DNA of 64,000 nucleotides from positions 195,162 through 259,161 of the forward strand of contig NZ_JAOAOQ010000002.1 in assembly GCF_030398385.1 (NCBI RefSeq). Direction: 5' to 3'. Origin of the DNA: Aquibium sp. ELW1220. GTDB lineage: Bacteria > Pseudomonadota > Alphaproteobacteria > Rhizobiales > Rhizobiaceae. The translations under genes and the position numbers were made by a program. Below the pieces are notes generated by a model, which was given only the letters and a program-made list of their open reading frames with translations, did not search any database and had not been told where the DNA came from. This document shows positions 1 through 8,864 of this stretch, one piece after another (positions within the stretch are counted from its first letter, which is position 1; each line of letters starts with the position of its first letter).

Positions 1-416
1 TGCTCGGCCCTCAGAGCCCGCATCAGGGCGTAAAGATGGCCGGTTCCGGTTGTAACTTCGAAGAATGACAGGCGGTCCTCATCCCATCGCTCGCCCAGGC
101 ATCGTGCCGCAGCGCCTATGTACCCGAGATAGATGTCATAGCGAGTTACCCCCTCTGCACGGCGGTCTTCAATGAACCGAAGGGCAGCGTCAGGTTCGGG
201 CTGAACCAACGCGTCGCAGAACGCGGCTACGTTGTCCTCACTAATGATGGGGGCGTCGATACTTGGGGATCGTCGTGAATCTGAGGTCAGGCGGCGGATA
301 ACGTCACCGGCGAGTGCCGTTACGGCATCGGGGGGAAATGTGTCTCGCTTGATGGAGAATAGCGACGCGGTGCGGACGAAAATGTCAGCGTCGAACGAGA
401 CGTCATGTTTGCCCAT
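1..416 (-). CDS. Cobalamin-binding (MtbC1/SCHIC-like) regulator, N-terminal part
   Basis: The gene runs off the left edge, so only the first 138 residues are present. The visible part is helical, with the segment CLGERWDEDRLSFFEVT followed by a leucine-rich helix. This is typical of the helical domain that precedes the B12-binding Rossmann domain in MtbC1/PpaA/AerR-type proteins. Those proteins sense light or redox through cobalamin and act on transcription regulators. The ATG at 416 is preferred over the in-frame ATG at 437 because a GGGGGGAG ribosome site lies just upstream of it. The B12-binding half is outside the window, so the assignment rests on the helical region only. Confidence 0.6.
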   Translation of the reverse strand, partial: MGKHDVSFDADIFVRTASLFSIKRDTFPPDAVTALAGDVIRRLTSDSRRSPSIDAPIISEDNVAAFCDALVQPEPDAALRFIEDRRAEGVTRYDIYLGYIGAAARCLGERWDEDRLSFFEVTTGTGHLYALMRALRAE

Positions 417-755
417 AGACAGTGCTCCCCCCGTCATTTTGAATTTAATCCAGCATGAGAAACCGGCAAGTGGCTTGAAGTATGTGATCGGCGGATTCGC
501 CTCCAATCACGCCCGAAAAGGGTGACGGTCGGCTGATTGAGCAGTCAAACCTGCGGCGCGGTTCCTGATCTGCCCTGACTTTGGGCTGTACGGCGCGGGC
601 GCGGGGCTTGGAAACTGGCGGTGCGGTTGTCATCGTATCGGTGGTTTGCCCACTTGCTTTGTATTTGGAGTTGAGGGCGGTTCGGATGCGGAGCGCCAAA
701 TGAGCGACCGCCGCCCCTGAAGGACGGCGGTCCCAAGGATCGTTCTCGTGTCGTG
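417..755. other. Intergenic stretch without a supported gene
   Basis: Short open frames exist on both strands here, but none has a ribosome site, a recognisable domain or convincing codon use. The one clear structure is the GC-rich hairpin at 706-732. Confidence 0.5.
706..732 (-). terminator. GC-rich hairpin downstream of the DUF3489 gene
   Basis: GACCGCCG at 706-713 pairs with CGGCGGTC at 725-732, and two inner C-G pairs extend the stem past one mismatch. It lies 24 bases beyond the stop of the minus-strand DUF3489 gene. There is no clear T run after it, so it may be a weak or factor-assisted terminator. Confidence 0.35.
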
Positions 756-1328
756 TCAGGCGGGCGGCAAGTGATACGTCCGCCCGCGACCCTCGACCTT
801 TTCCGTGGTGATGGTCAGCCCGAGCTTCTTCTTCAGCGCTCCAGCGATTGCACCACGAATCGTATGCGGCCGCCATTCCAGTGCGGCAGCGATCTCTTCG
901 ATGGTGGCACCGTCTGGCGCGCGCAGCATGGCGATCAGCGTGGCTTGCTTGGTGCCCTCGCGAAGCGTGCGCGGCTTGGGCGCGGTTTCGGTCGTGGTAG
1001 TGGTATCGGGCGCAGGTACCTCGACAGGCGCGCCCGTGGCGCCCGCTGGCCCGGTGTCGGCGTCGTCCGGCTCGATGCCGATGGCGGCGAGCCCTACGTC
1101 GGTCGCGACCAGCGTGATGCCGTGGCCGTCGTCGGTCTGTCGCCAGACTGTCTCGCCCTTGGGAAGGTCGGCGGCGGTTTCCCGCAGCAGTCCCTTGGCG
1201 ATCATCGCGCCGACCACCTTGGCGGCGGCGCCGCCGCGCAGGCTGTCGGGCAGCGGCAGGGCGATGCGGTTGTCGCGCTGTGCGGCAGCGCTCAGAATCA
1301 GGGCTTGTGTATCGGAAAGCTTGGTCAT
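756..1328 (-). CDS. DUF3489 domain-containing protein
   Basis: A 190-residue protein. The N-terminal half begins MTKLSDTQALILSAAAQR and resembles a winged-helix sensor region. A low-complexity Pro/Thr/Glu linker follows (about residues 105-125). The C-terminal part is a DUF3489 helix-turn-helix module with the hallmark order KQATLIAMLRAPDGATIEEI and WRPHTIRGAIAGALKKKLGL. DUF3489 proteins are presumed DNA-binding proteins of unknown role, and in alphaproteobacteria they are often found beside recombinases and prophages. The start at 1328 has GGAGA 5 bases upstream. The open frame continues to 1610 but that extension has no ribosome site. The gene is divergent from the prophage packaging genes. 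Confidence 0.85.
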   Translation of the reverse strand: MTKLSDTQALILSAAAQRDNRIALPLPDSLRGGAAAKVVGAMIAKGLLRETAADLPKGETVWRQTDDGHGITLVATDVGLAAIGIEPDDADTGPAGATGAPVEVPAPDTTTTTETAPKPRTLREGTKQATLIAMLRAPDGATIEEIAAALEWRPHTIRGAIAGALKKKLGLTITTEKVEGRGRTYHLPPA

Positions 1329-1524
1329 GGTCGTCTCCGTAGCAGGGCGCGCGGGATGCTGCCCTTCCACGAGGCCAAGCCCGCCAGTCGGCGGACCGGA
1401 TGCGGCGGCGTTGCTTTCTGCGCGCGCCGCGTGATGACATACAGGCTCTGTTTCGGATCGAAGCCAAGGCAATAAGTGCATCGGCCCGACTGTATTCTGA
1501 TCGCTCCCACCGTTCGGAGGCATC

Positions 1525-2022
1525 ATGGCCGAGCCATCCGGTCTGATCCCGGTCGGGCAGGCGGCCCGGCTGCTGATGATCTCGGAGGAGCGCATCCGCC
1601 AGTTGGTCAAGCAGGGCTATGTGCCGAGGTCCGAGAAGCGCGGCTATGTCCAGCTCGTCGGCGCCGTCCAGGGCTACCTCCGCTATCTGAAGGATGACGA
1701 ACGCCGATCAGCCAAGTCGGCCGCCGACAGCCGGGTGCGCGATGCCCGGGCGCTCGAGATCGAGCTTCGGATCGCCGAGCGCACACGCGACCTGATCCCG
1801 ATCGAGGATGCCCTGACCGACATGGCGGAGCTGGCAGGCATGGTGCGCTCGGAGCTGGCTGGGCTTCCCGCGCGCCTGACCCGCATCATCGATGAGCGCC
1901 AGAAGATCGAAGCGGAGATCGATGGTGTCCTTTCGCGCCTTGCCGAGCGAGCCGCAAAAAAGGCTGAAGGCCTGGAGGCTGGCAGAAGCCATCCTGCGGC
2001 CGGCACGAAGGCTGACGCCTGA
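1525..2022 (+). CDS. Phage terminase small subunit (Nu1-like)
   Basis: A 165-residue DNA-packaging protein. The N-terminal 55 residues look like a winged helix-turn-helix of the Nu1/MerR kind (VGQAARLLMISEERIRQLVKQG), which would recognise the packaging site. The rest is charged and helical and would contact the large subunit. A strong GGAGG lies upstream of the ATG. The gene opens the late cluster and its 3' end overlaps the large terminase gene in another frame, as in lambda-type packaging operons. The identification rests on the N-terminal fold and on position. Confidence 0.75.
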   Translation: MAEPSGLIPVGQAARLLMISEERIRQLVKQGYVPRSEKRGYVQLVGAVQGYLRYLKDDERRSAKSAADSRVRDARALEIELRIAERTRDLIPIEDALTDMAELAGMVRSELAGLPARLTRIIDERQKIEAEIDGVLSRLAERAAKKAEGLEAGRSHPAAGTKADA

Positions 2023-3982
2023 CGAGTGGGCGCGCGCCAACCGGATCTATCCGGAGACCTCTGGCCTGCCAGGACCGCGTGATCCCTCGATCACGCCCTA
2101 TGTCATTCCGGTGGTGCGGGCGGTGCACGCCGGCCATCACAAACGCGTCGTCATGGTCTGCGGTGCGCAGATGGGCAAGACCGACGGGCTGCTCGACATC
2201 ATGGGCGCCCGGCTGGACCAGCGTCCGGCCCCGATCCTCTATGTCGGCCCGATCCGGGATTTTCTGACCGACCAGTTCGAGCCGCGGCTGATGAGCCTGC
2301 TCGACGAGGCCGAGACGCTCGCCGCCAAGGTGGTGCGCGGGCGGCGCATGAAGAAGACGCTGAAGATCGTGGCCGGTGTTCCGGTCCGCCTTGCCCATGC
2401 CGGGTCTTCGGCTTCGCTGAAGTCGAGCCCGGCGGCCTTGGCGCTGGTCGACGAGTACGACGAGATGCTGGCCAATGTGAAGGGCCAGGGCGATCCGCTC
2501 GGCCTGGTGGAAGCCCGCGGCGAGACCTATGCCGACTTCGTCACCGCGATCACGTCGACACCGTCGCGCGGCCTGGTCGAGACCGAACGGGATGAGCGAA
2601 GCGGCCTGACCTTCTGGAAGGTTGGCGATCCCGACGCCGTCGAAAGCGCGATCTGGAAGCTCTGGCAGTCCGGCACGCGGCATCACTTCTGCTGGCCGTG
2701 CCTGCATTGCGATCGCTACTTCGTGCCGCGCTTCGAACAGATGCGCTGGCCGGAGGATGCAACACCGGCGCAAGCCGCGAAACTCGCGCAGCTGCAATGC
2801 CCACACTGCGGTGGCCTGCATCACGACGACGACAAGACGGAGATGAACGCCCGCGGGCTCTATGTCGCGCCGGGCCAGTGGGTCGAGGATGGCGAGGTCC
2901 GGGGCTCACCGCCGGACAACGCCGTGATCAGCTTTTGGGCGAGCGGCCTTGCCAGTCCCTTCGTGACTTGGGGCACGCGGGTCGAGCGCTATGTGCGGGC
3001 GTTGGCATCGGGCGATCCCGACCAGCTGCAGACGGCCCTCAATGCCGGCTTTGGCGAATGCTACACACCGGCATCGGGACGCGATGCCCTCGACTGGCAG
3101 GAGATTCTTCAGCGGCGCCAGCCCTACCGGATGAAAGAGGTTCCGGACGGCGTGCTTCGGCTTGGCATGGCTGTCGATGTTCAAAAACTGTCGCTCTACT
3201 ACACCATCCGCGGCTTTGGCTCGCGCGGCCGCTCCTGGCTGATCGACAGGGGACAGCTGTTCGGACCGACCGATGACGACGATGTCTGGAACGCGCTCGC
3301 CGATCTGATGCTGACGCCGATCGCCGGGCTCCAGATCGAACGGGTGTTCATCGATTCCGGCTTTCGGCCCAACAAGCCGGATGGCGGTGACGAGCACAAG
3401 GTCTACGAGTTCACGCGCCGCTATTCCTGGCTGGTCTCGCCGACCAAGGGGCGGGCCACCATGTCGCCGCCCTATAGGGTGTCGAAGATCGAGGTGACGC
3501 CCAAGGGCAAGCAGGCGTCCTATTCGATCAACCTGGTGTGGCTGTCGACAGACTTCTTCAAGTCGCTGCTGGTCTCGCGGATCAGGACACCGCTCGATCA
3601 ACCTGGTTCCTTCATCGTGCCGGACGACATCGACGAGGATTACGCCAGGCAGCTGGTCTCGGAGGTGCGCGTCGTCGATGGCGCCACCGGCAAGCCGCAA
3701 TGGGTGCAGCGCTCGCGGCAGAACCACTTTCTCGACTGCGAGGCGCTGGCCATGGCGATCGGCTATTCGCTGAACGTCCAGCGCATCCCCGACGGCGTGG
3801 TTCGCGAACGAACGGACGCGGGGCAGCCTCTTTCGCGAGATGTCGACCTCGGTGCCGACGCTGACGCCATGGAAGAATCCATCGAGACGCCGACGGTCAG
3901 GACAGTCGCGACCATGGCGGCCGCGGCCACTCCCGATCTGCGGGCGCGCTTTGCCGGGCTCTCCTCGCGACTGAACAGGTGA
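1922..3982 (+). CDS. Phage terminase large subunit (GpA family)
   Basis: A 686-residue packaging ATPase and nuclease that translocates phage DNA into the prohead and cuts it. A Walker A-like stretch CGAQMGKTD sits at residues 80-88 and a Walker B LALVDEYDEM at about 173-182. A Cys cluster (C257, C260, C263 and CPHC near 294) suggests a zinc ribbon, as in lambda gpA relatives. Later acidic segments (AVDVQKLSL, VFIDSGFRP) fit the nuclease domain. The ATG at 1922 is chosen because GGAG lies 7 bases upstream. An ATG at 1892 in the same frame has no such site. Length and the following portal gene agree with the GpA family. Confidence 0.93.
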   Translation: MVSFRALPSEPQKRLKAWRLAEAILRPARRLTPDEWARANRIYPETSGLPGPRDPSITPYVIPVVRAVHAGHHKRVVMVCGAQMGKTDGLLDIMGARLDQRPAPILYVGPIRDFLTDQFEPRLMSLLDEAETLAAKVVRGRRMKKTLKIVAGVPVRLAHAGSSASLKSSPAALALVDEYDEMLANVKGQGDPLGLVEARGETYADFVTAITSTPSRGLVETERDERSGLTFWKVGDPDAVESAIWKLWQSGTRHHFCWPCLHCDRYFVPRFEQMRWPEDATPAQAAKLAQLQCPHCGGLHHDDDKTEMNARGLYVAPGQWVEDGEVRGSPPDNAVISFWASGLASPFVTWGTRVERYVRALASGDPDQLQTALNAGFGECYTPASGRDALDWQEILQRRQPYRMKEVPDGVLRLGMAVDVQKLSLYYTIRGFGSRGRSWLIDRGQLFGPTDDDDVWNALADLMLTPIAGLQIERVFIDSGFRPNKPDGGDEHKVYEFTRRYSWLVSPTKGRATMSPPYRVSKIEVTPKGKQASYSINLVWLSTDFFKSLLVSRIRTPLDQPGSFIVPDDIDEDYARQLVSEVRVVDGATGKPQWVQRSRQNHFLDCEALAMAIGYSLNVQRIPDGVVRERTDAGQPLSRDVDLGADADAMEESIETPTVRTVATMAAAATPDLRARFAGLSSRLNR

Positions 3983-3985
3983 TCC

Positions 3986-5623
3986 ATGGGCATGATGAAC
4001 CGCGTCCGGGACTGGCTGGCGCCGGTCCGCGGCCGGCCGGCTGCACCGCCGACCATCCGCGCCGACTTCATGCGCGGCAATCGCGGCGTGGTGTTCGGTG
4101 GCTGGCGGCCAGCCCTTCGCGATGCAGCCGACGATGTCGGCGCCTCGTGGGATCTGGCCGCCGCGCGTACCATCGACCTGATCCAGAACTCCGGCTGGAT
4201 GGCAGGCGCGCTCGATCAGGCGGTGGCGAGCACCGTTGGCACCGGCCTTCGCCTGAAGGCCATGCCGGAAAACGACGTCTTCGGCATGAGCAACGCCGAT
4301 GCCGAGCAATGGGCGCAACGCGTCGAACAGCGGTTCGGGCTCTGGGCCGAGCGGCCCTATGAATGCGACATCGAGGGGAGACGGTCCTTTGCCCTGATGC
4401 AGGCCGGCGCCTTCCGCTCCTGGTTTGCCACTGGCGAGATCTGGGCCGAACTGCCATGGCGCGAGCGGCCGGGTGGACGATATGGCACCAAGGTCCGTCT
4501 CGTTCCCGCGCACCGCGTGTCGCGGCGAACCGACAGCCTGCGCCGTGTGGTCCAGGGCGTGCGCATGAATGGCGACGGCATGCCGGTGTCCTACCTGGTG
4601 AGCCGCAAGGATCCCGTCACCGGTCTGACGCAGGAGACGGACGTTCAGGCCCGCGACGGGCTTGGCCGCATCCGCGTCATCCATGTCTTCGACGGTCTTC
4701 CGGGGCAGGTGCGCGGCATCAGCCCGCTGACGCCGGCCCTGCAGGTGGCCCGGCAGTTCGACCAGCTGTCGGATGCGACGCTGACGGCGGCCATCCTGCA
4801 GACGGTGTTTGCCGCGTCGATCACATCGGATGAGCCGACGGAGGAAGTGCTCGCCGGCTTGCTCACCCCGCAGGAACAGGCGCGGCTGTCGGCCGGCGGC
4901 ATCTCGCCATGGGACGCCTATATCCAGGCGCAGGCGGGCTGGTACGACAATGCAACCATCAATCTCGGCGTCAATGGCCGCATTGCCCATCTGTTTCCGG
5001 GCCAGAAGCTCGAATTGCACCGCGCCCAGCATCCGCATTCGGACTATCGCGACTTTGCCGCCCATCTCCTGCGCGAACTCGCACGCTGCATGGGAATGAC
5101 CTACGAGAGTGCGACGGCCGACTACACCAACGCGACTTACTCGTCCGTGCGCATGGCAACCGGCGAGATTTTCCAGATCACGCTCTACCGCCGCGCCCAT
5201 ATCGTCGCACCGTTCTGCAATGCCGTCTACGAGGCATGGCTCGAGGAAGAGATCGCGCGCGGCGGCATTCCGTTTCCAGGCGGGCTCGAAGGGTTTGTCG
5301 CCCATCGCGCGGCGGCCTCGCGGGCCATCTGGCGCGGGGCGCCCAAACCGCAGGCCGACGATCTGAAGACAGCCAAGGCGCACGAGATCTGGTGCCGGCT
5401 CGGTGTGATGACCGACGCCTCGATTGCCGAGGATCTCGGCTACGACATCGAGGATGTCTATGCGCAGCGCGCCCGGGAGAAGGCGCTGCGCCAGACTTAT
5501 GGCCTGCCGGACGCGCAGCATCAGGGCATCACGACGATGGCGGGTAGTGACCAGGGTGGTCAGGACGTCGACGGCGGTGCCGAGGAAGACGAAGCGTCTT
5601 CGGAGGCTCGCGATGACCGTTGA
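3986..5623 (+). CDS. Phage portal protein (lambda GpB family)
   Basis: A 545-residue portal that forms the dodecameric DNA entry ring at one capsid vertex. Typical features are the N-terminal AARTIDLIQNSGWMAGALDQAVASTVGTG region, the central LVPAHRVS and RVIHVFDGLPGQVRGISPL motifs, and the MGMTYESATADYTNATYSSVR stretch near the C-terminal third, all shared with lambda GpB-like portals. It starts three bases after the terminase stop and is followed by an overlapping gpW-like gene, which preserves the lambda order A, B with W after B. The acidic, serine-rich C-terminus is normal for the family. Confidence 0.93.
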   Translation: MGMMNRVRDWLAPVRGRPAAPPTIRADFMRGNRGVVFGGWRPALRDAADDVGASWDLAAARTIDLIQNSGWMAGALDQAVASTVGTGLRLKAMPENDVFGMSNADAEQWAQRVEQRFGLWAERPYECDIEGRRSFALMQAGAFRSWFATGEIWAELPWRERPGGRYGTKVRLVPAHRVSRRTDSLRRVVQGVRMNGDGMPVSYLVSRKDPVTGLTQETDVQARDGLGRIRVIHVFDGLPGQVRGISPLTPALQVARQFDQLSDATLTAAILQTVFAASITSDEPTEEVLAGLLTPQEQARLSAGGISPWDAYIQAQAGWYDNATINLGVNGRIAHLFPGQKLELHRAQHPHSDYRDFAAHLLRELARCMGMTYESATADYTNATYSSVRMATGEIFQITLYRRAHIVAPFCNAVYEAWLEEEIARGGIPFPGGLEGFVAHRAAASRAIWRGAPKPQADDLKTAKAHEIWCRLGVMTDASIAEDLGYDIEDVYAQRAREKALRQTYGLPDAQHQGITTMAGSDQGGQDVDGGAEEDEASSEARDDR

Positions 5624-5867
5624 CGAAAGCGACCCGTGTGCCGCCGCCGCCACTCTGCGGAAGGTCTACTACGACCTGATCGCGGGACAGGGCGCGATGA
5701 TGGTGACGTTCAAGGCGGGATCGTCGGGTGTGGAGCGTTCGGTGACGTTCCACAGGGCGCAGCCCGACCGGCTATTGTCCGTCATCCGCGGCTTCGAGCA
5801 GAAATGCGCGCTGGCCGAGGGCCGACCCCCGCGTCGGTATGCGATCGCGACAGGAGGGGGCAACTGA
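5613..5867 (+). CDS. gpW-like head-tail joining protein
   Basis: A small 84-residue protein that overlaps the end of the portal gene by 11 bases and has GGAGG upstream of its ATG. The core LRKVYYDLIAGQGAMMV, followed by a beta hairpin and HRAQPDRLLSVIRGFEQ, fits the two-helix gpW fold, which plugs the portal and accepts the tail. In lambda gpW precedes the portal gene; here it follows it. The assignment rests on size, pattern and position. Confidence 0.65.
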   Translation: MTVDESDPCAAAATLRKVYYDLIAGQGAMMVTFKAGSSGVERSVTFHRAQPDRLLSVIRGFEQKCALAEGRPPRRYAIATGGGN

Positions 5868-7183
5868 TGCAACCGCCCAACATCCTGCCGGCGGCCGAGG
5901 GCCCGACACTTGCCCATCTGGCGTCGCGCGTGCTGAACCGGCCGCTGCTCCTGCATCCCGACAAGGCGGCCATCGTGCTGCACGTGCTGCAGGGTCGGAT
6001 CGGCGTGGAACAGGTGGCGCCAATCTCGCCCGACGCAAACCGCTTCATGGGCAGCCGGATCGGCGAGGACGGCCGGAAGCGGACCTATTCTATTGTGGGC
6101 GGCGTCGCGACGATCCCGATCGTCGGCTCGCTGGTCAATCGCGGCGCCTGGATTGGCGCCAGTTCCGGTCTCGTCTCCTATGAGGGGTTGAGCAAGCAGC
6201 TGTCGGACGCGGCCGCCGATCCAGAGGTATCGGCGATCCTGCTCGACATCGACAGTCCGGGCGGTGAGGCGTCCGGCATGTTCACGCTTGCCGCCCAGAT
6301 CGCGCAGGTCACGCAGACCATGCCGGTCACGGCCTTGGTCAACGACATGGCGGCATCGGCCGCCTATGGCCTTGCCAGTGCCGCAAGCGAGATCGTGGTG
6401 TCGCCGACTTCGATCGTCGGCTCGGTCGGCGTGGTGCTGACCCATCTCGACCGTTCCGGCGAAATGGAACGCAAGGGTGTCAGGGCGACCCTCATCCATG
6501 CCGGCAGGCACAAGGTCGACGGCCACCCGTTCGGACCGCTGTCGGAGGCCGTTCACGCCGATCTGCAGGCCGAGGTGACGAAGGTCCATGACCAGTTCGT
6601 GAGCCTCGTCGCCGCCAACCGGCCCGGCATGACCGATCACGATGTCCGGGCAACGGAGGCTCGGACCTATCTTGGCCAGGACGCCATCGACGTCGGCCTC
6701 GCCGACCGGATCGCAACCCTGGACGCGGTCCTTGCCGAACTGTCCAAACCGGCCCGCGGGGCCACCAGCACAAGGAGAGGTTTTGCCATGAGCAAGCCAA
6801 CCGAGACCGCCCCGATGGCTATCGCGGGCATCAGCCAGGCCGACCACGATGCCGCCGTCGAGGTCGCGCGCGCCGAGGGAATGAGGGCTGGCCAGACGGA
6901 GGCGACCGCCCGGATCAGGAGCATTCTCGGCTGCGAGGACGCGAAGGGCCGTGAAGCACAGGCCATGGTGCTGGCGCTGGATACGGCAATGAATGCCGAA
7001 GATGCCGCCAAGGTGCTGGCAGCTTCGCCAAAGGCGCCGAGCGGCGTGGCGTCGATTGCGGAACGCGCGGCCGGGCAGGCGGAAATGGGTGCGGATGCCG
7101 GCAGCACCCGCATCGATGCCACCGAGCGTGTCGCCAGCGGCTGGGCCCGGGCCATTGCCAACGCCAACCAGCGCTTCGCCTGA
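5867..7183 (+). CDS. S49 family head maturation protease fused to scaffold (gpC-like)
   Basis: A 438-residue protein. Residues 75-280 form a SppA/ClpP-like serine protease: LLDIDSPGGEASG, the nucleophile Ser164 in NDMAASAAYG, and the general base Lys216 in AGRHKVDGHP. The protease would cleave scaffold and portal during prohead maturation. Residues after about 307 are Ala/Glu-rich, helical and scaffold-like. The ATG at 5867 overlaps the previous stop by one base and follows AGGAGG. The arrangement mirrors lambda gpC with Nu3. An internal start at 6788 is annotated separately. Confidence 0.92.
   Translation: MQPPNILPAAEGPTLAHLASRVLNRPLLLHPDKAAIVLHVLQGRIGVEQVAPISPDANRFMGSRIGEDGRKRTYSIVGGVATIPIVGSLVNRGAWIGASSGLVSYEGLSKQLSDAAADPEVSAILLDIDSPGGEASGMFTLAAQIAQVTQTMPVTALVNDMAASAAYGLASAASEIVVSPTSIVGSVGVVLTHLDRSGEMERKGVRATLIHAGRHKVDGHPFGPLSEAVHADLQAEVTKVHDQFVSLVAANRPGMTDHDVRATEARTYLGQDAIDVGLADRIATLDAVLAELSKPARGATSTRRGFAMSKPTETAPMAIAGISQADHDAAVEVARAEGMRAGQTEATARIRSILGCEDAKGREAQAMVLALDTAMNAEDAAKVLAASPKAPSGVASIAERAAGQAEMGADAGSTRIDATERVASGWARAIANANQRFA
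6788..7183 (+). CDS. Nested capsid scaffold (Nu3-like), internal in-frame start
   Basis: The ATG at 6788 is codon 308 of the protease gene and begins MSKPTETAPMAIAGISQ. A purine-rich AAGGAGAGG ribosome site lies 6-9 bases upstream, inside the coding region. The 131-residue product is Ala/Glu-rich and lies exactly after the protease domain. In lambda the scaffold Nu3 is made from the same kind of internal start in gene C. The start signal is visible; production of a separate scaffold is an inference. Confidence 0.65.
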   Translation: MSKPTETAPMAIAGISQADHDAAVEVARAEGMRAGQTEATARIRSILGCEDAKGREAQAMVLALDTAMNAEDAAKVLAASPKAPSGVASIAERAAGQAEMGADAGSTRIDATERVASGWARAIANANQRFA

Positions 7184-7217
7184 CCCGCAGCATCTTCAAA
7201 CATAGGGAAACACGACC

Positions 7218-7589
7218 ATGACGGTTCTGACCGAGCCCCGCCACCCCGGCGAATTCCTGATGAGCGAGGCCAATGGCCAGCGCTCGCGCGAGACCATCAC
7301 CATCGCCAGCGGCGCCGGCGTCATCGCGCCCGGCTCCGTGCTCGGCAAGATCACCGCGTCGGGCAAGTATCTGGTCTCTACCATTGGTGCCACGGATGGC
7401 AGCCAGACGGCAGCCGCCGTCTCGCTCTATGGCTGTGACGCCACCTCGGCCGACCAGAAGATCGCGGCGATCCTGCGTGACGCCGAAGTCAACGGCAACA
7501 TCCTCACCTACCACGCTGATCGCGACCAGCCCGCCGAACGGGCCGCAGCCCAGGCCGACCTTGCCGCCGTCGGCATCATCGTGCGCTGA
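7218..7589 (+). CDS. Head decoration protein (lambda gpD family)
   Basis: A 123-residue protein that would trimerise on the expanded capsid and stabilise it. The sequence RHPGEFLMSEANGQRSRETI, followed by GAGVIAPGSVLGKIT and a C-terminal region ending DLAAVGIIVR, is characteristic of the HDPD/gpD family. The usual order is protease, decoration, capsid, and it is kept here. A GGGAAA stretch upstream could serve as the ribosome site. The length matches the family. Confidence 0.92.
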   Translation: MTVLTEPRHPGEFLMSEANGQRSRETITIASGAGVIAPGSVLGKITASGKYLVSTIGATDGSQTAAAVSLYGCDATSADQKIAAILRDAEVNGNILTYHADRDQPAERAAAQADLAAVGIIVR

Positions 7590-7763
7590 TCGCCATCCGG
7601 CGCTGAACTCCCGCTTCCGGGCGGCAGTCCACTTTCATGATCGCCGTGCGTCGTAGCACGACGGCGACCGACCGCAGCTCACACCCAATCCCGCAGTCGT
7701 GGCCCCGGACGCATGCCATGCGCCGGCCGCTCTGCCGTGCGCAAAAAATGACAGGAGACCTCC

Positions 7764-8795
7764 ATGTCCATTCTGAACATCTTCAGCCAAGACGCCTTCT
7801 CCGTCATGCGCCTCACCGACGCGCTGCGCGAGATCAGATACACCCCCTCGCGCATCGGCCAGATGGGGCTGTTCCAGATGACCAGCATCGACACGCTCGA
7901 CATCGCCATCGAGAAGGACAAGCAGCAAAACCGCATGCTGGTCGCGGCAAGTCCCCGAGGTGGGCCGGGCCAGACTTTTGACAAGTCCAAGCGCGCCGTG
8001 CGCATGCTGAAGGTTCCGCACTTTCAGGTCGATGACGCCATCTACGCCGACGAGGTGCAGCAGGTTCGCGCCTTCGGCCAGGAGATCGCCGTCGAGCGCC
8101 TGCAGGCCAAGATCGCCGACCGGGCCGCGGAAGCCTCGCAGTTCTTTGCGCTGACCGAGGAGTATCACCGCCTCAATATCCTCAAGACCGGCCAGCTGCT
8201 CGACGCGGACGGCTCGGTGCTGTTCGACTATTTCTCCGAGTTCGGCGAAAGCCAACAGACCGAGATCGACTTCGACCTCGACAATGCCAATCCCACCGAG
8301 GGCGCCTTGCGCAAGAAGTGCGCCGGCGTGGTGCGCCAGATGGCCGGCATTCTCGACGGTCTGCCCTATTCCGGCATCCTCGCCTTTTGCGGCGACGCCT
8401 TCTTCGATGATCTCGTCACCCACAAGGAGGTGCGCGAGACCTACAAGGGCTATGCCGAGGCCGCCAATCTGCGTGCCGCCTACATCAGCACCGGATCTTC
8501 GGGCATCTACGGCACCTTCGACTTCGGCGGCATCACCTGGGCCAACTATCGCGGCGGCGACAATGTCGGCATCGCCACCGACAAGTGCCATCTGTTCCCG
8601 ATGGGCGTGCCCGGCCTGTTTCGAACCGTCTATGGCCCGGCCGACTATATCGAGACGGTCAACACGCCCGGCCAGCGGCTTTATGGCAAGCAGTGGGAGA
8701 TGCAGAACGGCAAGGGTGTGAACCTGGAGTTCCAGATGAACGCGCTCCAGTACTGCACCCGGCCACGCGTGCTGATCCCCGGCAAGAGAACCTGA
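7764..8795 (+). CDS. Major capsid protein E (lambda gpE family)
   Basis: A 343-residue HK97-fold shell protein. Family hallmarks are the N-terminal FSVMRLTDALREIRYTPSRIG, the VPHFQVDDAIYADEVQ segment, and FCGDAFFDDLVTHKEVRETY in the middle. The C-terminal part contains VGIATDKCHLFPMGVPGLFRTVYGPADY. AGGAGA lies upstream of the ATG. The 174 bases between decoration and capsid genes hold a small GTCGT/ACGAC hairpin but no gene. Confidence 0.95.
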   Translation: MSILNIFSQDAFSVMRLTDALREIRYTPSRIGQMGLFQMTSIDTLDIAIEKDKQQNRMLVAASPRGGPGQTFDKSKRAVRMLKVPHFQVDDAIYADEVQQVRAFGQEIAVERLQAKIADRAAEASQFFALTEEYHRLNILKTGQLLDADGSVLFDYFSEFGESQQTEIDFDLDNANPTEGALRKKCAGVVRQMAGILDGLPYSGILAFCGDAFFDDLVTHKEVRETYKGYAEAANLRAAYISTGSSGIYGTFDFGGITWANYRGGDNVGIATDKCHLFPMGVPGLFRTVYGPADYIETVNTPGQRLYGKQWEMQNGKGVNLEFQMNALQYCTRPRVLIPGKRT

Positions 8796-8864
8796 TCACG
8801 GGTGGGCTCTTCGTTTGATGTCCGGGCTGACGCATGATGAGCATGAGGCAGCCGGCATTGCCGA

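Noticed and set aside
545-736. Short minus-strand frame between the B12-binding and DUF3489 genes
   Set aside because: It has no ribosome site or recognised domain, and the upstream part overlaps the GC-rich hairpin.
2906-5653. A 915-codon open frame on the minus strand across terminase and portal
   Set aside because: It is the antisense shadow of two clear phage genes in GC-rich DNA; no ribosome site and no domain, while both plus-strand genes have full family signatures.
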